A stretch of 64,000 nucleotides of DNA from positions 1-64,000 of IMG/VR virus record IMGVR_UViG_3300031823_000004; one strand, 5' to 3'. The notes beneath the pieces are model-generated. The model was not told the origin of the DNA and did no database searches. It saw nothing but the letters and a program-made list of their open reading frames with translations. This document shows positions 41,718 to 50,333 of the stretch, piece after piece. The position numbers were made by a program, and so were the translations under genes. This DNA comes from a virus. Numbering within the stretch: position 1 is the first letter of the stretch; each line of letters starts with the position of its first letter.

Positions 41718-42114
41718 GAAATCGCAACACCTGCTTGGAGAAACTATCTCCGATATCCCACACCGTCTGTTCGCGATCCGGCGGGAACTTGCTGGAATCA
41801 ACGACCGGTTTGCCGTCTTCCCCTGGTGTGAACGGCCACGTTTGGTTCGACCGTACGAGGTACATCTCCATGATGGCGCAGTTTTGCGCGAAGTCGACGG
41901 TGGCGCGGTCCACGGCGAAGTCGAGTATGCCGCCGGAACCGGGGTACGCCTTTCGCCGGACTTCGGCGGCGCGATAGCCGAGTTCGATCCGATGATAGAT
42001 GCCGGGCTTTCGGAAGATGTATGTCTCGGTTGTAACGCCCGCGTCGCTGCCTTCCCCGTATTTGAGGACGACTTCGAACTCTGGCGAAAGTGGATCGTCG
42101 GTCGTACCGGACAT
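41647..42114 (-). CDS. Tail assembly chaperone (gpG-like)
   Basis: 155 residues, between tail tube and tape measure as in nearly all long-tailed phages. Reads MSGTTDDPLSPEFEVVLKYG and RIELGYRAAEVRRKAYPGSG. After residue 132 the sequence in this frame loses coding character (RTRRNTAGPQAGSQAVGGQP), while the other frame gains it, marking where frameshifting happens. The long and short products together guide tail tube growth on the tape measure. Confidence 0.78.
   Translation of the reverse strand: MSGTTDDPLSPEFEVVLKYGEGSDAGVTTETYIFRKPGIYHRIELGYRAAEVRRKAYPGSGGILDFAVDRATVDFAQNCAIMEMYLVRSNQTWPFTPGEDGKPVVDSSKFPPDREQTVWDIGDSFSKQVLRFRTRRNTAGPQAGSQAVGGQPNPG
41716..41727 (-). other. Putative +1 frameshift site (TTT C, with CGA codons)
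   Basis: In the chaperone frame the codons are TTG CGA TTT CGA. A slip of the Phe tRNA from TTT to TTC moves reading +1 into GAA CAA GAC of the second frame. TTTC is a known type of +1-prone sequence, and CGA is a slow Arg codon in many bacteria. The exact site is an inference; a -2 shift would give the same frame. Confidence 0.5.
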
Positions 42115-42161
42115 GCGCGCTCCTCAAAAGCAATGCGAAGCGCAACCATATCGACACGCAG

Positions 42162-42692
42162 TTAAGCAGTCAAGCCGATCGTCCCGGCCGCCGCACCAGC
42201 CGAGGCTATCGCGGATGCAACGCTGATCGCGTTTTCACCGGTGTTCAGGACACTCACGCCGACGTTGTTCAGCACGTCCATCGCAAGGAACGAGTAGGTG
42301 TCGCGCACCGGCGCATTTGCCGGTATTGACTCGGCGAAATTCTGGCACTTGCAATCGACATAGGTGAACACAACGGTTTGCGTCAGGCCGTCGTACACGT
42401 GGAAATCGAAGACGTTCCCCGCCAGGATGTAGTTCAGATTCTGGCCGCCCTGGAGCAAATTGACCCCCTGCACCGTGAGCGCAAAGGTATCGAGATTGAT
42501 CTGCGGCGAGACGCGAAGCTGCTGGACTTCCTGCGGCAGCGCCGATCCGATGCCGTAAAGCTGTTCGGTGCCGAACGGGAACTGATGGCCTGTCGTCTGG
42601 GCAAAAAAGATGACCTGATCGCCGAGCATCGCGGCGACCTGGTTACCGTTACGGACGTTATTCTTGACGACTTGCGGTGTGAAACCCGGCAT
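42162..42692 (-). CDS. Tail tube protein
   Basis: 176 residues directly downstream of the sheath gene. Strand-rich sequence with RVSPQINLDTFALTVQGVNL and ILAGNVFDFHVYDGLTQTVV. A single small protein in this slot, between sheath and chaperones, is the inner tail tube of contractile tails. No separate family motif is visible, so order carries much weight. Confidence 0.78.
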   Translation of the reverse strand: MPGFTPQVVKNNVRNGNQVAAMLGDQVIFFAQTTGHQFPFGTEQLYGIGSALPQEVQQLRVSPQINLDTFALTVQGVNLLQGGQNLNYILAGNVFDFHVYDGLTQTVVFTYVDCKCQNFAESIPANAPVRDTYSFLAMDVLNNVGVSVLNTGENAISVASAIASAGAAAGTIGLTA

Positions 42693-42702
42693 GTCTCAGT
42701 TC

Positions 42703-44490
42703 CTAGGTCGCAACAATCTGGAAGTTCAACGGCTCGACGGATGCGAAAACCGTGATGTAGGCGTTCTCGTTCACCAGGGTGACCTGCACCGTCACACTGG
42801 CCAGCCGCTGGGTGCCGCTGTAGTTCAGCACCAGGGACTGCGGGTTCCACGATGCCAGCACACCGTTGCTCGACCCGCCGGTGTAGATCAGTGCGTTGTA
42901 CAGCCGGGTGATGGCATTGGTGATGTTCACCTCGGTAACCGGCGAGGCAATTGTGCCGACGTACTTCCGCAGGGTGTTGGTGGTCGAGTACGCCAGCCAG
43001 TACCGGCATGCAACCTGCTGGGACGACGTGTTCTCCACGTTGTCGTCGGCCTGCCAGGTCGTCATGTCGTTGACGATCGTCGGCGGACCGTTCTGCTGCG
43101 CAGTCTGCCAGATCGCCATGACGCCGCCGTTTTGCAGCGTATTCAACTGCGAAACCGACAACTGCGCGCCAGCGTTGGCGCCTTCCACGCCGGTACCGTT
43201 CAACACCTTGTTGGTCAGCGGCAGAGCGACGATGTTGCCGGTCGCGATCGACGCCGCGGCCGCCGCCACGTACAGGCCGCCATAAAGCTGGTTTTGCCCG
43301 GTATTCGTGTTGGTAGCGTAAATGCCCGGATAGGCGTAGACCATCTGGAGGCTGTCGAGATTCGTCGCATTCGTCACGGTAGTTGCGACGGTGTCGCCGA
43401 TCGACGAGCCGGTGAAACCCCGGCGCCACATGCCGTACGGTGGGCTGGACGCAATTTCGCAGTGTGCCGCCATCAGCGCCTGGACAGCCGTCGCGTTGCT
43501 GTCGCAGAACACCGTCCAGGCGGGCACCCCAAGCGCAAGTGTCAGACCCGACGCATAGTCCCCGTTCACCGGCGGTACGCCGGTCGCCCCGGAAAAGAAC
43601 GTCGGCGTGCCGACATTCGGCAGCGCTGCATAGCCCGACACGGCACCCACGCCGGTCGCCGCGGTGACCAACGTCGAAGCGAACTGATTGACCCAGAATG
43701 CCAGGTCGTTCTGTCCGGCCGGTACGTTAACGTAAACTGGTGTAGCGCCCGAAGCGAGAACACCGGAAGAGGCGTCCAGCAGCAGACATGGAAGCTGCCC
43801 GCCGGAAGAGGACAGGCTGATTGCCTCGAAAAAGCCTGTGCCGTTGATCGCCTCGGCCAGGATCGCTGTTGTGGAGTAGGCGCCCGATCCTATGGCAAAG
43901 ACGGCGCCCTCGCCTGCGTTTGGACTCGACAACGTAAAGGTGCCTGATACCGGCAGGCAGTTGTACGAGACGGACGCCGAGGCCGTGCCAAGATAGGCGA
44001 TTTCGAACGGCACGCCGAGATCGTCGCCAATGAACTGCGCACCGGAATAGTTGTCGGTCAGCGTCAGCTTGCGGCCGGTCGTCGAGCCCGACGACACCTG
44101 ATAGGTCAACTGGTTCGACGGCGGCCCGTACAGCACCGAGGTGAGGGTTGCGTACGCCGCACCGCCGGAGGTGGTCAGCAACGCTGCCGACTGCGTGTTG
44201 CGCGAGACGTCGATGAAGGTGATTAGCTGCGTGCCGAACAGCGACGGGCTGGGCGTCTGGATGAACGGAATGAAGTTCGATACCGGCGCACCACGCACCG
44301 CTATCGAAAAGTCCTGCGCGTTGGCGTAGGTCTGCGGAACCTTCGGTTTCGGCCCCCAGCCATAGCCCAGCACCAGCATGGGCGGCGTGGTCGGCGGATT
44401 GTTGCCTGCCGCGGCCGTTACGTCATCAGCGTAATAGGCGCCCGGCAGCCCGATGAACTGGCCGTCGAAGGTGATACCTTGCAAAGGCAT
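42703..44490 (-). CDS. Tail sheath protein
   Basis: 595 residues. Features of contractile sheaths include the N-terminal arm GQFIGLPGAYYADDVT, a surface domain in the middle, and the C-terminal core: ALPLTNKVLNGTGVEGANAG, LNTLQNGGVMAIWQ, then VACRYWLAYSTTNTL and a final strand. It establishes the phage as a myovirus. It sits just before the tail tube gene. Confidence 0.88.
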   Translation of the reverse strand: MPLQGITFDGQFIGLPGAYYADDVTAAAGNNPPTTPPMLVLGYGWGPKPKVPQTYANAQDFSIAVRGAPVSNFIPFIQTPSPSLFGTQLITFIDVSRNTQSAALLTTSGGAAYATLTSVLYGPPSNQLTYQVSSGSTTGRKLTLTDNYSGAQFIGDDLGVPFEIAYLGTASASVSYNCLPVSGTFTLSSPNAGEGAVFAIGSGAYSTTAILAEAINGTGFFEAISLSSSGGQLPCLLLDASSGVLASGATPVYVNVPAGQNDLAFWVNQFASTLVTAATGVGAVSGYAALPNVGTPTFFSGATGVPPVNGDYASGLTLALGVPAWTVFCDSNATAVQALMAAHCEIASSPPYGMWRRGFTGSSIGDTVATTVTNATNLDSLQMVYAYPGIYATNTNTGQNQLYGGLYVAAAAASIATGNIVALPLTNKVLNGTGVEGANAGAQLSVSQLNTLQNGGVMAIWQTAQQNGPPTIVNDMTTWQADDNVENTSSQQVACRYWLAYSTTNTLRKYVGTIASPVTEVNITNAITRLYNALIYTGGSSNGVLASWNPQSLVLNYSGTQRLASVTVQVTLVNENAYITVFASVEPLNFQIVAT

Positions 44491-44491
44491 T

Positions 44492-44776
44492 TTACGTCAC
44501 CATCCTCGGGTCGGTGGGGTGTGCCGGATCTTCGCGATATTTGTCGATCAGCTTGGCCCATTCCGCTGGCGTGTGCCGCTCGCGTCCATGCCGGATCTTC
44601 AGCAGTTTGAGCCAAATCTCGTCAGGGTGGCCGGGCGTCGCCGTCATCACGACACGGCCCTTGAAGGCGACCTGCTGACCGTTGCGCAGCAGCGGAACAC
44701 GCCGCGGCCGCAACGCTGCGGCATACACGGTGAGAGGGACCGGGAAATCGGTCGTCGGCTGAACCGCATCGCTCAT
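44492..44776 (-). CDS. Small hypothetical protein upstream of the sheath
   Basis: 94 residues; GGAG is some 12 bases before the ATG. A proline-rich N-terminus is followed by a charged C-terminus (WAKLIDKYREDPAHPTDPRM). Located between a repeat protein and the sheath. Unknown; likely a virion or assembly protein. Confidence 0.6.
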   Translation of the reverse strand: MSDAVQPTTDFPVPLTVYAAALRPRRVPLLRNGQQVAFKGRVVMTATPGHPDEIWLKLLKIRHGRERHTPAEWAKLIDKYREDPAHPTDPRMVT

Positions 44777-44840
44777 GTCGTCAATGGCTCCGGAAGCGAT
44801 TGCGGAAGGCTATCGCCCCGGCAGACACGGTCCTATGGGG

Positions 44841-46775
44841 TCAGCAATCAGTAAACGAGACGAAAACACCGCCTGGCTGCGGCAATGGCGCAGGCTCAGA
44901 CGGCTCACAGGGTACTGGCGGTTCAGCGATCGAAGTCACGAAAACGCCGCCTGGCTGCGACAATGGCGTTGGTGCAGGCGACTCGCACATCACCAGTTCA
45001 AGGGTGAAGCTGACCTGCACGTCCTGGGGGGCTTGCTCGATTTGCAGCGAGCCGCGCCCGGTCACCATGCCGAACGCCCGGCTCGCCAGCGCCACCAGGT
45101 TTGTGATGCCGACCAGGATGCTGCGCGCCGTGCCCGCAGCCGCAGACCGCGCCACGAGCTTCAGGGAGCCCGACGGCTGGGCTTTAGCCGTACCGGTACC
45201 GGTGCTGCGCGCCGTGAGGGCAGCCCCGAATGATCCGGCCGCTCGACTGGTGCCGATGCTTGCACCGCGTCCGGTCAGCGACAGAATGCCGGACGGACGG
45301 CCTTGGGCAGTGCCCGCGCCGGTCTCGCGCGCCTTCAGTGCAGCCGAAAAAGTCCCAGCCGCTCGACTGGTGCTGGTGCTTGCACCGCGTCCAAACAGCT
45401 TAGCTGCAAACGATCCGGCGCTGCGCGCGGTACCCGCACCGGTTTCCCGCGCCGTCAGCGGAACAGCGCCGGACGGCTGATCCTTGGCAGTGCCGAGGCC
45501 TGCGCCACGCGCCTTCAGCGGCACAGTGCCGGTTGGGCTGCTCCGCAAAGTCATAAGGCCGGTTGCCCGGCCGGATAGCGCAGCAGCACCGGTGGCCGTG
45601 CCCCGGGCTGTGCCGAGCCCGATCGAGCGCGCGACCAGGGCGACGAAACCACCGGTGCCGGTGATGCCGCGTATGACGCCTGTGCCCGCAGCCCGTCCGA
45701 CCAGCCCAAGCACACCGACCACGCCACCACGCGCCGTGCCGATGGCGGCGGATCGCGCTTTCAGCGCGGCTGCATAGGATCCCGCACTTATGCGGCCGGT
45801 ACCGGCGCCGGTTTCGCGCGCCGATAGTGCGGCTGCAAAGGCTCCAGCCGCTCGACTGGTGCCGATGCTTGCAGCGCGTCCGAATAACCCGAGTACCCCG
45901 GCTGCACTGCCGCGCGCCGTGCCGACAGCAGCAGATCGGGCCGACAGCGCAGCCGCAAACAGCCCAGCACCACGCACAGTGCCGCTGCCGGTCCCACGCG
46001 CCTTCAGCGGGACAGTGCCGGTCAATGTCAGCCGTCCGGTGCCGACACCGGTGCCACGTGCTGACAGCGCTGTCGTGCCGGTCAGCGCGGCCCGGCTGGT
46101 GCCAGCGCCGAAAGCGCGTGCGACCAGCGCCACCATCGCGGCTCCAGCCGTCACAGTGCCGCGCGCAATACCGGCGCCTGCGGCACGTGCAGCCAGCCCC
46201 ACGGCACCGGCCAGCGTATCTCGACCTGTGCCGGCGCCTGTCCCGCGCGCCGCCAGTGGAACCGTACCGGTCAGTGCATCTCGACCAGTACCAGCACCGG
46301 TTTCACGTGCCTTCAGCGGAACAGTGCCGGTCAGCGCATCGCGACCGGTACCGGTACCCTCGCCGCGTCCGGTCAGCGGGACAGTGCCGGTCAGTGCGTC
46401 GCGACCGGTACCGAAGCCTGCACCACGCGCTGCCAGCGCGGCTGCATACGTTCCTGCGCTAAGGCGCCCGGTGCCAGCACCAGTCTCACGCGCCTTCAGC
46501 GGGACAGTACCGGTCAGCGCATCACGCCCAGTGCCAGCGCCGATCTCACGCGCCGCCAGCGGCACTGTGCCGGTCAGCGCGTCGCGTCCAGTGCCAGCGC
46601 CGGTTTCGCGCGCCAGCAGCGGAACGACGCCTGCTATTGCACCGTGCGCGACACCGAGGCCTGTGCTGCGCGCCGACAGCGCGACAGTCGCCTTTGCCGC
46701 CAACTGCGGCTGGAACGCATGTATCGGCGGTTGAAAAAGCCCAGCCGGTAGTTGAAAGACGACGACTGTCGTCAT
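44841..46775 (-). CDS. Tandem 20-residue repeat protein
   Basis: 644 residues. After about 45 residues come about 26 units with the consensus GTVPLKARETGAGTGRDALT (some 22-25 long), rich in G, A, T, R. The tail (about 580-644) has two copies of PLxQPGGVFV with cysteines. No enzyme motif. The pattern suggests a repeating beta or beta-solenoid rod, possibly a fibre or whisker. The neighbours are structural genes. The unit is nearly identical in several copies, so the gene is likely to change length by recombination. Confidence 0.72.
   Translation of the reverse strand: MTTVVVFQLPAGLFQPPIHAFQPQLAAKATVALSARSTGLGVAHGAIAGVVPLLARETGAGTGRDALTGTVPLAAREIGAGTGRDALTGTVPLKARETGAGTGRLSAGTYAAALAARGAGFGTGRDALTGTVPLTGRGEGTGTGRDALTGTVPLKARETGAGTGRDALTGTVPLAARGTGAGTGRDTLAGAVGLAARAAGAGIARGTVTAGAAMVALVARAFGAGTSRAALTGTTALSARGTGVGTGRLTLTGTVPLKARGTGSGTVRGAGLFAAALSARSAAVGTARGSAAGVLGLFGRAASIGTSRAAGAFAAALSARETGAGTGRISAGSYAAALKARSAAIGTARGGVVGVLGLVGRAAGTGVIRGITGTGGFVALVARSIGLGTARGTATGAAALSGRATGLMTLRSSPTGTVPLKARGAGLGTAKDQPSGAVPLTARETGAGTARSAGSFAAKLFGRGASTSTSRAAGTFSAALKARETGAGTAQGRPSGILSLTGRGASIGTSRAAGSFGAALTARSTGTGTAKAQPSGSLKLVARSAAAGTARSILVGITNLVALASRAFGMVTGRGSLQIEQAPQDVQVSFTLELVMCESPAPTPLSQPGGVFVTSIAEPPVPCEPSEPAPLPQPGGVFVSFTDC
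45060..46640 (-). repeat. Tandem DNA repeats of about 60 bp
   Basis: Units encoding the 20-residue repeats. The most similar copies lie between about 46200 and 46640, with phrases such as CTGACCGGCAC(A/T)GT and CGGGCTGG-like spacers. Older copies towards 45060 have diverged, suggesting growth of the array from one end. Confidence 0.75.
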
Positions 46776-46779
46776 GGGC

Positions 46780-47274
46780 TTACTTCATTTCGCGGATATG
46801 CATCTCAACGTTGTACGTGCCGGACTGGATGGCGTCGCAGCGAATGCCGAGGATGCCGGATACCGGCACCCAAATTCGGTTGTTCGGCTGGGCATTCCAT
46901 TCGTAACCGGCGAGAATGTTGAAATCCCGCTGCATGGTGATGTCGCCGACGGTGCCTGCGGTTGTCGCAGCGACACCGGTTGCCGACGTGCTCAATGTGC
47001 CGCGGAAGGTGCCAGCACCGCTTGACGAGTTGCCGGTAAAATCGAAGATGTTGGTGCCGACTGCACCGAGGGTAACTGTCGCTCCTGCGGTCAAACGCAC
47101 AACCGACACCGAGTCCATCAGCGAGTTTGTCGATGCGTTCTGGCTGATCTTGAAATAGAGTAGTTCGGCTGTGTTGGTGGACGATGCAGCGTATTGGATG
47201 CCAAGCCGGGCGGTGCCGGCGGTGACCGCGAATGAAGCTGCCCGGATACTCCACGTGCTAAGTTGATCCTGTAT
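46780..47274 (-). CDS. Virion-module protein with an apparent ATA start
   Basis: 164 residues when started at ATA 47274, eight bases after AAGGAG (47288-47283). The frame reads coding-like from that point (MQDQLSTWSIRAASFAVTAG, then LGIQYAASSTNTAELLYFKI), has no ATG/GTG/TTG before ATG 47118, and meets a stop just upstream of the ribosome site. Strand-rich and small, like head or tail decoration proteins. An HNH gene begins immediately upstream on the other strand, so the original start may have been altered when it inserted. Confidence 0.65.
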   Translation of the reverse strand: MQDQLSTWSIRAASFAVTAGTARLGIQYAASSTNTAELLYFKISQNASTNSLMDSVSVVRLTAGATVTLGAVGTNIFDFTGNSSSGAGTFRGTLSTSATGVAATTAGTVGDITMQRDFNILAGYEWNAQPNNRIWVPVSGILGIRCDAIQSGTYNVEMHIREMK

Positions 47275-47316
47275 GACACGTACTCCTTACACTTGACCTA
47301 TCATGCAAGATGTGCC

Positions 47317-47862
47317 ATGAATAGGGGCATGAAACGCTGTCCACTTCCGCCAGCAGACTATCTCAAAGCGCGACTGTCGTACAATGCGTCTACCGGAGAG
47401 GTAAGATGGAGGCCTAGACCTTTGACCGGCGATCCTTGGTTGGATTCTTACGTACGACGGTGGAACGCACGCTATAGTGAGCGCGTCGCTGGCTACATGG
47501 CTGGAGATTATCGCCAAGTTGTTATTGATTACCGTAAATACCAAGAACACCGAGTTATATGGAAAATGGTCACAGGAGAAGAACCGCCAATAGAACTTGA
47601 CCATAAGGACAGACGCAAAACACACAATGTAATATCTAATATGCGTCCAGCTACTCATGCTGAAAACGGTCGTAATCATGGGATACGAAAGAACAATACG
47701 TCTGGCGTTAAAGGAGTGTACTACATTCCATCGTCTGGCCGGTGGAGAGCCATGATTATGGTTGACAGAAAATGTATTCATCTCGGTATGTTTGATACAT
47801 GTGAAGAAGCCGCTATGCATAGAAAACAAGCAAGCGAGCGCTACTACGGTTCTTTTGCATAG
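47317..47862 (+). CDS. HNH homing endonuclease with AP2 domain (free-standing)
   Basis: 181 residues from ATG 47317 (ATG 47329 or 47263 also possible). The N-terminal part has LSYNASTGEVRWRPRP, then the HNH core IELDHKDRRKTHNVISNMRP followed by NGRNHG. The C-terminal AP2 DNA-binding domain is SGVKGVYYIPSSGRWRAMIM with IHLGMFDTCEEAA. Clearly more AT-rich than its surroundings and opposite to the structural genes on both sides, so it is a mobile insertion between them. It likely cuts phages lacking it. Confidence 0.9.
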   Translation: MNRGMKRCPLPPADYLKARLSYNASTGEVRWRPRPLTGDPWLDSYVRRWNARYSERVAGYMAGDYRQVVIDYRKYQEHRVIWKMVTGEEPPIELDHKDRRKTHNVISNMRPATHAENGRNHGIRKNNTSGVKGVYYIPSSGRWRAMIMVDRKCIHLGMFDTCEEAAMHRKQASERYYGSFA

Positions 47863-47873
47863 CCTGCATAGGG

Positions 47874-49442
47874 TCAACTCCAGATTGCTACCTGTTGCGG
47901 CTGTCCGAGCACCGGAACATTCTTATTGTTGCTGGTCAGGATGATCGCACCGTTCCAGCCTATTCCACCAGTGTGCGTTGTTGAATCGCCACCGCCGCCG
48001 CCGCCACCGCCACCAGGCCAGCCACCAGTACCACCGAGACGGGCAGTCGTCACACCACCGGGACCACCGCTGCCACCGCCACCACCGTTCTGGTTATTGG
48101 CGCCTGGATTACCGTTCGACGTGTTCGCGACACCAGCACCGCCAGCACCACCCGAGCCACCATCGCCAGCACCGCCAGCGCCGGAGGCCGACGTTGTCGA
48201 TCCCGTACTGCCTGCAACACCGGCCGCTGTCGGGCCGCCACAGCCACCACCGCCGCCACCCCAGTCACCCGATGCAGCCGCTGAAGATCCACCGCTACCG
48301 CCGGAAAACACTGTCGTTCCCGTACTGGTGGACGCCAAACCCCCAGCACCGCCAGTATGCGTCGATCCGGCTGATCCAGGCTGTGCGAGAACGACAGACG
48401 ATCCGATGATTGTTGCAGTACCGACTGCTCCAGCCGCCCCACCAAGCCCGACGGTTATTGCGAGTGTACCGCCAGCAGTAACCGTCACGGCCCCGGCAGC
48501 ATAAGCACCGCCACCACCGCCACCACCGCCGCTCGCGGCCGCGCCGGTGACCCCGCCAGCCCCGCCACCCCAGGCCTGCCCAACACAGTTGCCGGTCCAG
48601 TTGGCTGGGATATCGACAACCGAGATGCCCGGGCCGCCGGTGTTCTGCGCAAGCACGTAAATCTGGTCAGCGTCCGTGCTGCTGTAGGTGATCTTGATCT
48701 CGGCATAACCGCCATAGCCCGAGTTGGCCGCGCAGCCGCCACCGCCGCCCGGCGTGCCGCCGACGCCACCGGTCGAGTTGAAGGTCTCGCCTTCGCCGCC
48801 ACCACCGCCGCCGCCATAGTCATAGTCGTCGCCGCCATTGCCGCCAGCGTCCGACGGCGAGCCGCCGCCAGCGCCACCACCGCCGCCAGCACCCTTGCCG
48901 CCGACACTACCCGGTGCACCAACACCGCCAGCACCGCCAAGCCCCTGGAAACCGTTGCCACCGGCTGTACCGTTGACGCCGCTGCCACTGGTCGAAACAC
49001 CGGCTGTACCGCCGCCACAGCCGCCACCACCGGAGCCGCCGCCCGCGGTTGCCGCTGCCGTGCCGCCCGGCTGACCGACGCCCTGCGGACCGCCTGCGCC
49101 ACCGCCACCGGCATTGCCGAGCGTGTTGCCGGTGCCGCCAGCACCGCCAGCGTTGATCAGGTTGCCGATCGCTGTTGTGGCTGATGCTCCACCAGGCGCG
49201 ATGACGGTTGATGAACTGCTGAACCATGTGTCGCCGCCAGGATTGCCGATCACACCGAGCGAAAAAGGGATCGGCGTTCCAGCTACGGCCGAGAAACTAT
49301 TGAGTTGGCACCACGTCGCACCAGCACCGCCATTCGTGCCATCGCTAAGCTGTCCAGCACCCCAGCACTGCACCGTCCAATGCGCCGTGGTGCGCGGCGT
49401 GATGCTCCCGACGCCGCCCCCGATGATGTAGATGGTTGTCAC
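47874..49442 (-). CDS. Glycine-rich tail fibre protein
   Basis: 522 residues from a GTG start. Two related halves: each begins with a Trp/Cys segment (WTVQCWGAGQ and WTGNCVGQAWGGG) and continues as glycine-rich sequence with short G runs. The pattern fits receptor-binding tips built of packed polyglycine II helices. The duplication suggests internal gene growth. Positioned in the minus-strand virion operon. Its weak ribosome site leaves the start uncertain. Confidence 0.72.
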   Translation of the reverse strand: MTTIYIIGGGVGSITPRTTAHWTVQCWGAGQLSDGTNGGAGATWCQLNSFSAVAGTPIPFSLGVIGNPGGDTWFSSSSTVIAPGGASATTAIGNLINAGGAGGTGNTLGNAGGGGAGGPQGVGQPGGTAAATAGGGSGGGGCGGGTAGVSTSGSGVNGTAGGNGFQGLGGAGGVGAPGSVGGKGAGGGGGAGGGSPSDAGGNGGDDYDYGGGGGGGEGETFNSTGGVGGTPGGGGGCAANSGYGGYAEIKITYSSTDADQIYVLAQNTGGPGISVVDIPANWTGNCVGQAWGGGAGGVTGAAASGGGGGGGGAYAAGAVTVTAGGTLAITVGLGGAAGAVGTATIIGSSVVLAQPGSAGSTHTGGAGGLASTSTGTTVFSGGSGGSSAAASGDWGGGGGGCGGPTAAGVAGSTGSTTSASGAGGAGDGGSGGAGGAGVANTSNGNPGANNQNGGGGGSGGPGGVTTARLGGTGGWPGGGGGGGGGDSTTHTGGIGWNGAIILTSNNKNVPVLGQPQQVAIWS

Positions 49443-49455
49443 AGGGGCTCACGAA

Positions 49456-50319
49456 TCACGCCACTGCCAGCGTCAATGCTCCTGAAGCGAAGCTGGCCGT
49501 CACGTTAATCGGGATCGACTGCTGGGTGACCTGCCGCACCATCGCCGCGCCAGCAACCGACGTGTTCGTGCTGACGTTGAACGTGTCGGATGACAGGCCT
49601 GCAACGGTGAAAGGCGTCTCCGACGTCAGGCTGCTTGGCACGTTGCCGCCAAACCGCGCCGTGAAAGCGACGCTCGCGCCGTTGGCCAGGTTCGGCGTCG
49701 ATCCTGCGGTGATGCCGATCGCCGTAATAACTCCCGGCGAGGCCAGGGTGATCGTACACGGATACCAAGGATCATTGCCGAGCCAATCCCAATCCCACAG
49801 GTTGCCGCTGGTCACCGCGTCGTACAGACCGAACGCCACTACCGTGCCCCAGCTTGCGGTCGCCTGTGCGAAAGCGATGATCGCATTCGTCACCGCCGTT
49901 GCCGGGCCCTGGCTGCTTGCTGCGGAGAACGCCGAGAAGGTGATCGTGTCGCCGGAACCGACAGTGCTGCTTGCGTTGGCGGACATCGTCACGGTCGTGC
50001 CGGTCGTGCTCAAAACAGTCACGGTGCCCAGTGCGGCCGGTGTCGTCGCATCGCGTATGCGCATCCCAGCCACGATCCACGACGGAACCGATGCGAAGTT
50101 CAGTACGGCGCTGCTCGATGACGTGGTGGCGTTGGTGGCCAAGCTGCCAGCGACCTGTACGCGTGCATAGCCGCCAGCGCTGACTTCAACAGCACCGCTA
50201 TCGTTGTCCCCGGGTGCAGTGGTGAACAGCGCGAGCCAGCGTGCATACGTGCTGGGCATCAGCAGGCTGCCTGCGGTCGCGTTCAAAAAATTCTGCGCAT
50301 TGTACCCGGTTATGGCCAT
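49456..50319 (-). CDS. Short tail-fibre-type protein
   Basis: 287 residues from ATG 50319 with AGAGGGA upstream. The N-terminus MAITGYNAQNFLNATAGSLL, ARWLALFTTAPGDNDSGAVE and VSAGGYARVQV is a common phage fibre/virion module seen in many tail proteins. WGTVVAFGLYDAVTSGNLWD follows after an inserted strand domain. The family is not enzymatic. It probably decorates the virion. Confidence 0.75.
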   Translation of the reverse strand: MAITGYNAQNFLNATAGSLLMPSTYARWLALFTTAPGDNDSGAVEVSAGGYARVQVAGSLATNATTSSSSAVLNFASVPSWIVAGMRIRDATTPAALGTVTVLSTTGTTVTMSANASSTVGSGDTITFSAFSAASSQGPATAVTNAIIAFAQATASWGTVVAFGLYDAVTSGNLWDWDWLGNDPWYPCTITLASPGVITAIGITAGSTPNLANGASVAFTARFGGNVPSSLTSETPFTVAGLSSDTFNVSTNTSVAGAAMVRQVTQQSIPINVTASFASGALTLAVA

Positions 50320-50333
50320 GAAGCGCGGTCCCT

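Noticed and set aside
41334-42149. Second chaperone frame as an independent 271-residue gene
   Set aside because: The first part of this frame has shadow composition and no ribosome site; only the part from about 41717 is coding, best explained by frameshifting.
47566-47576. GGTCACAGGAG resembling half of the 59599 palindrome
   Set aside because: Only one arm, located inside the HNH gene; likely chance.
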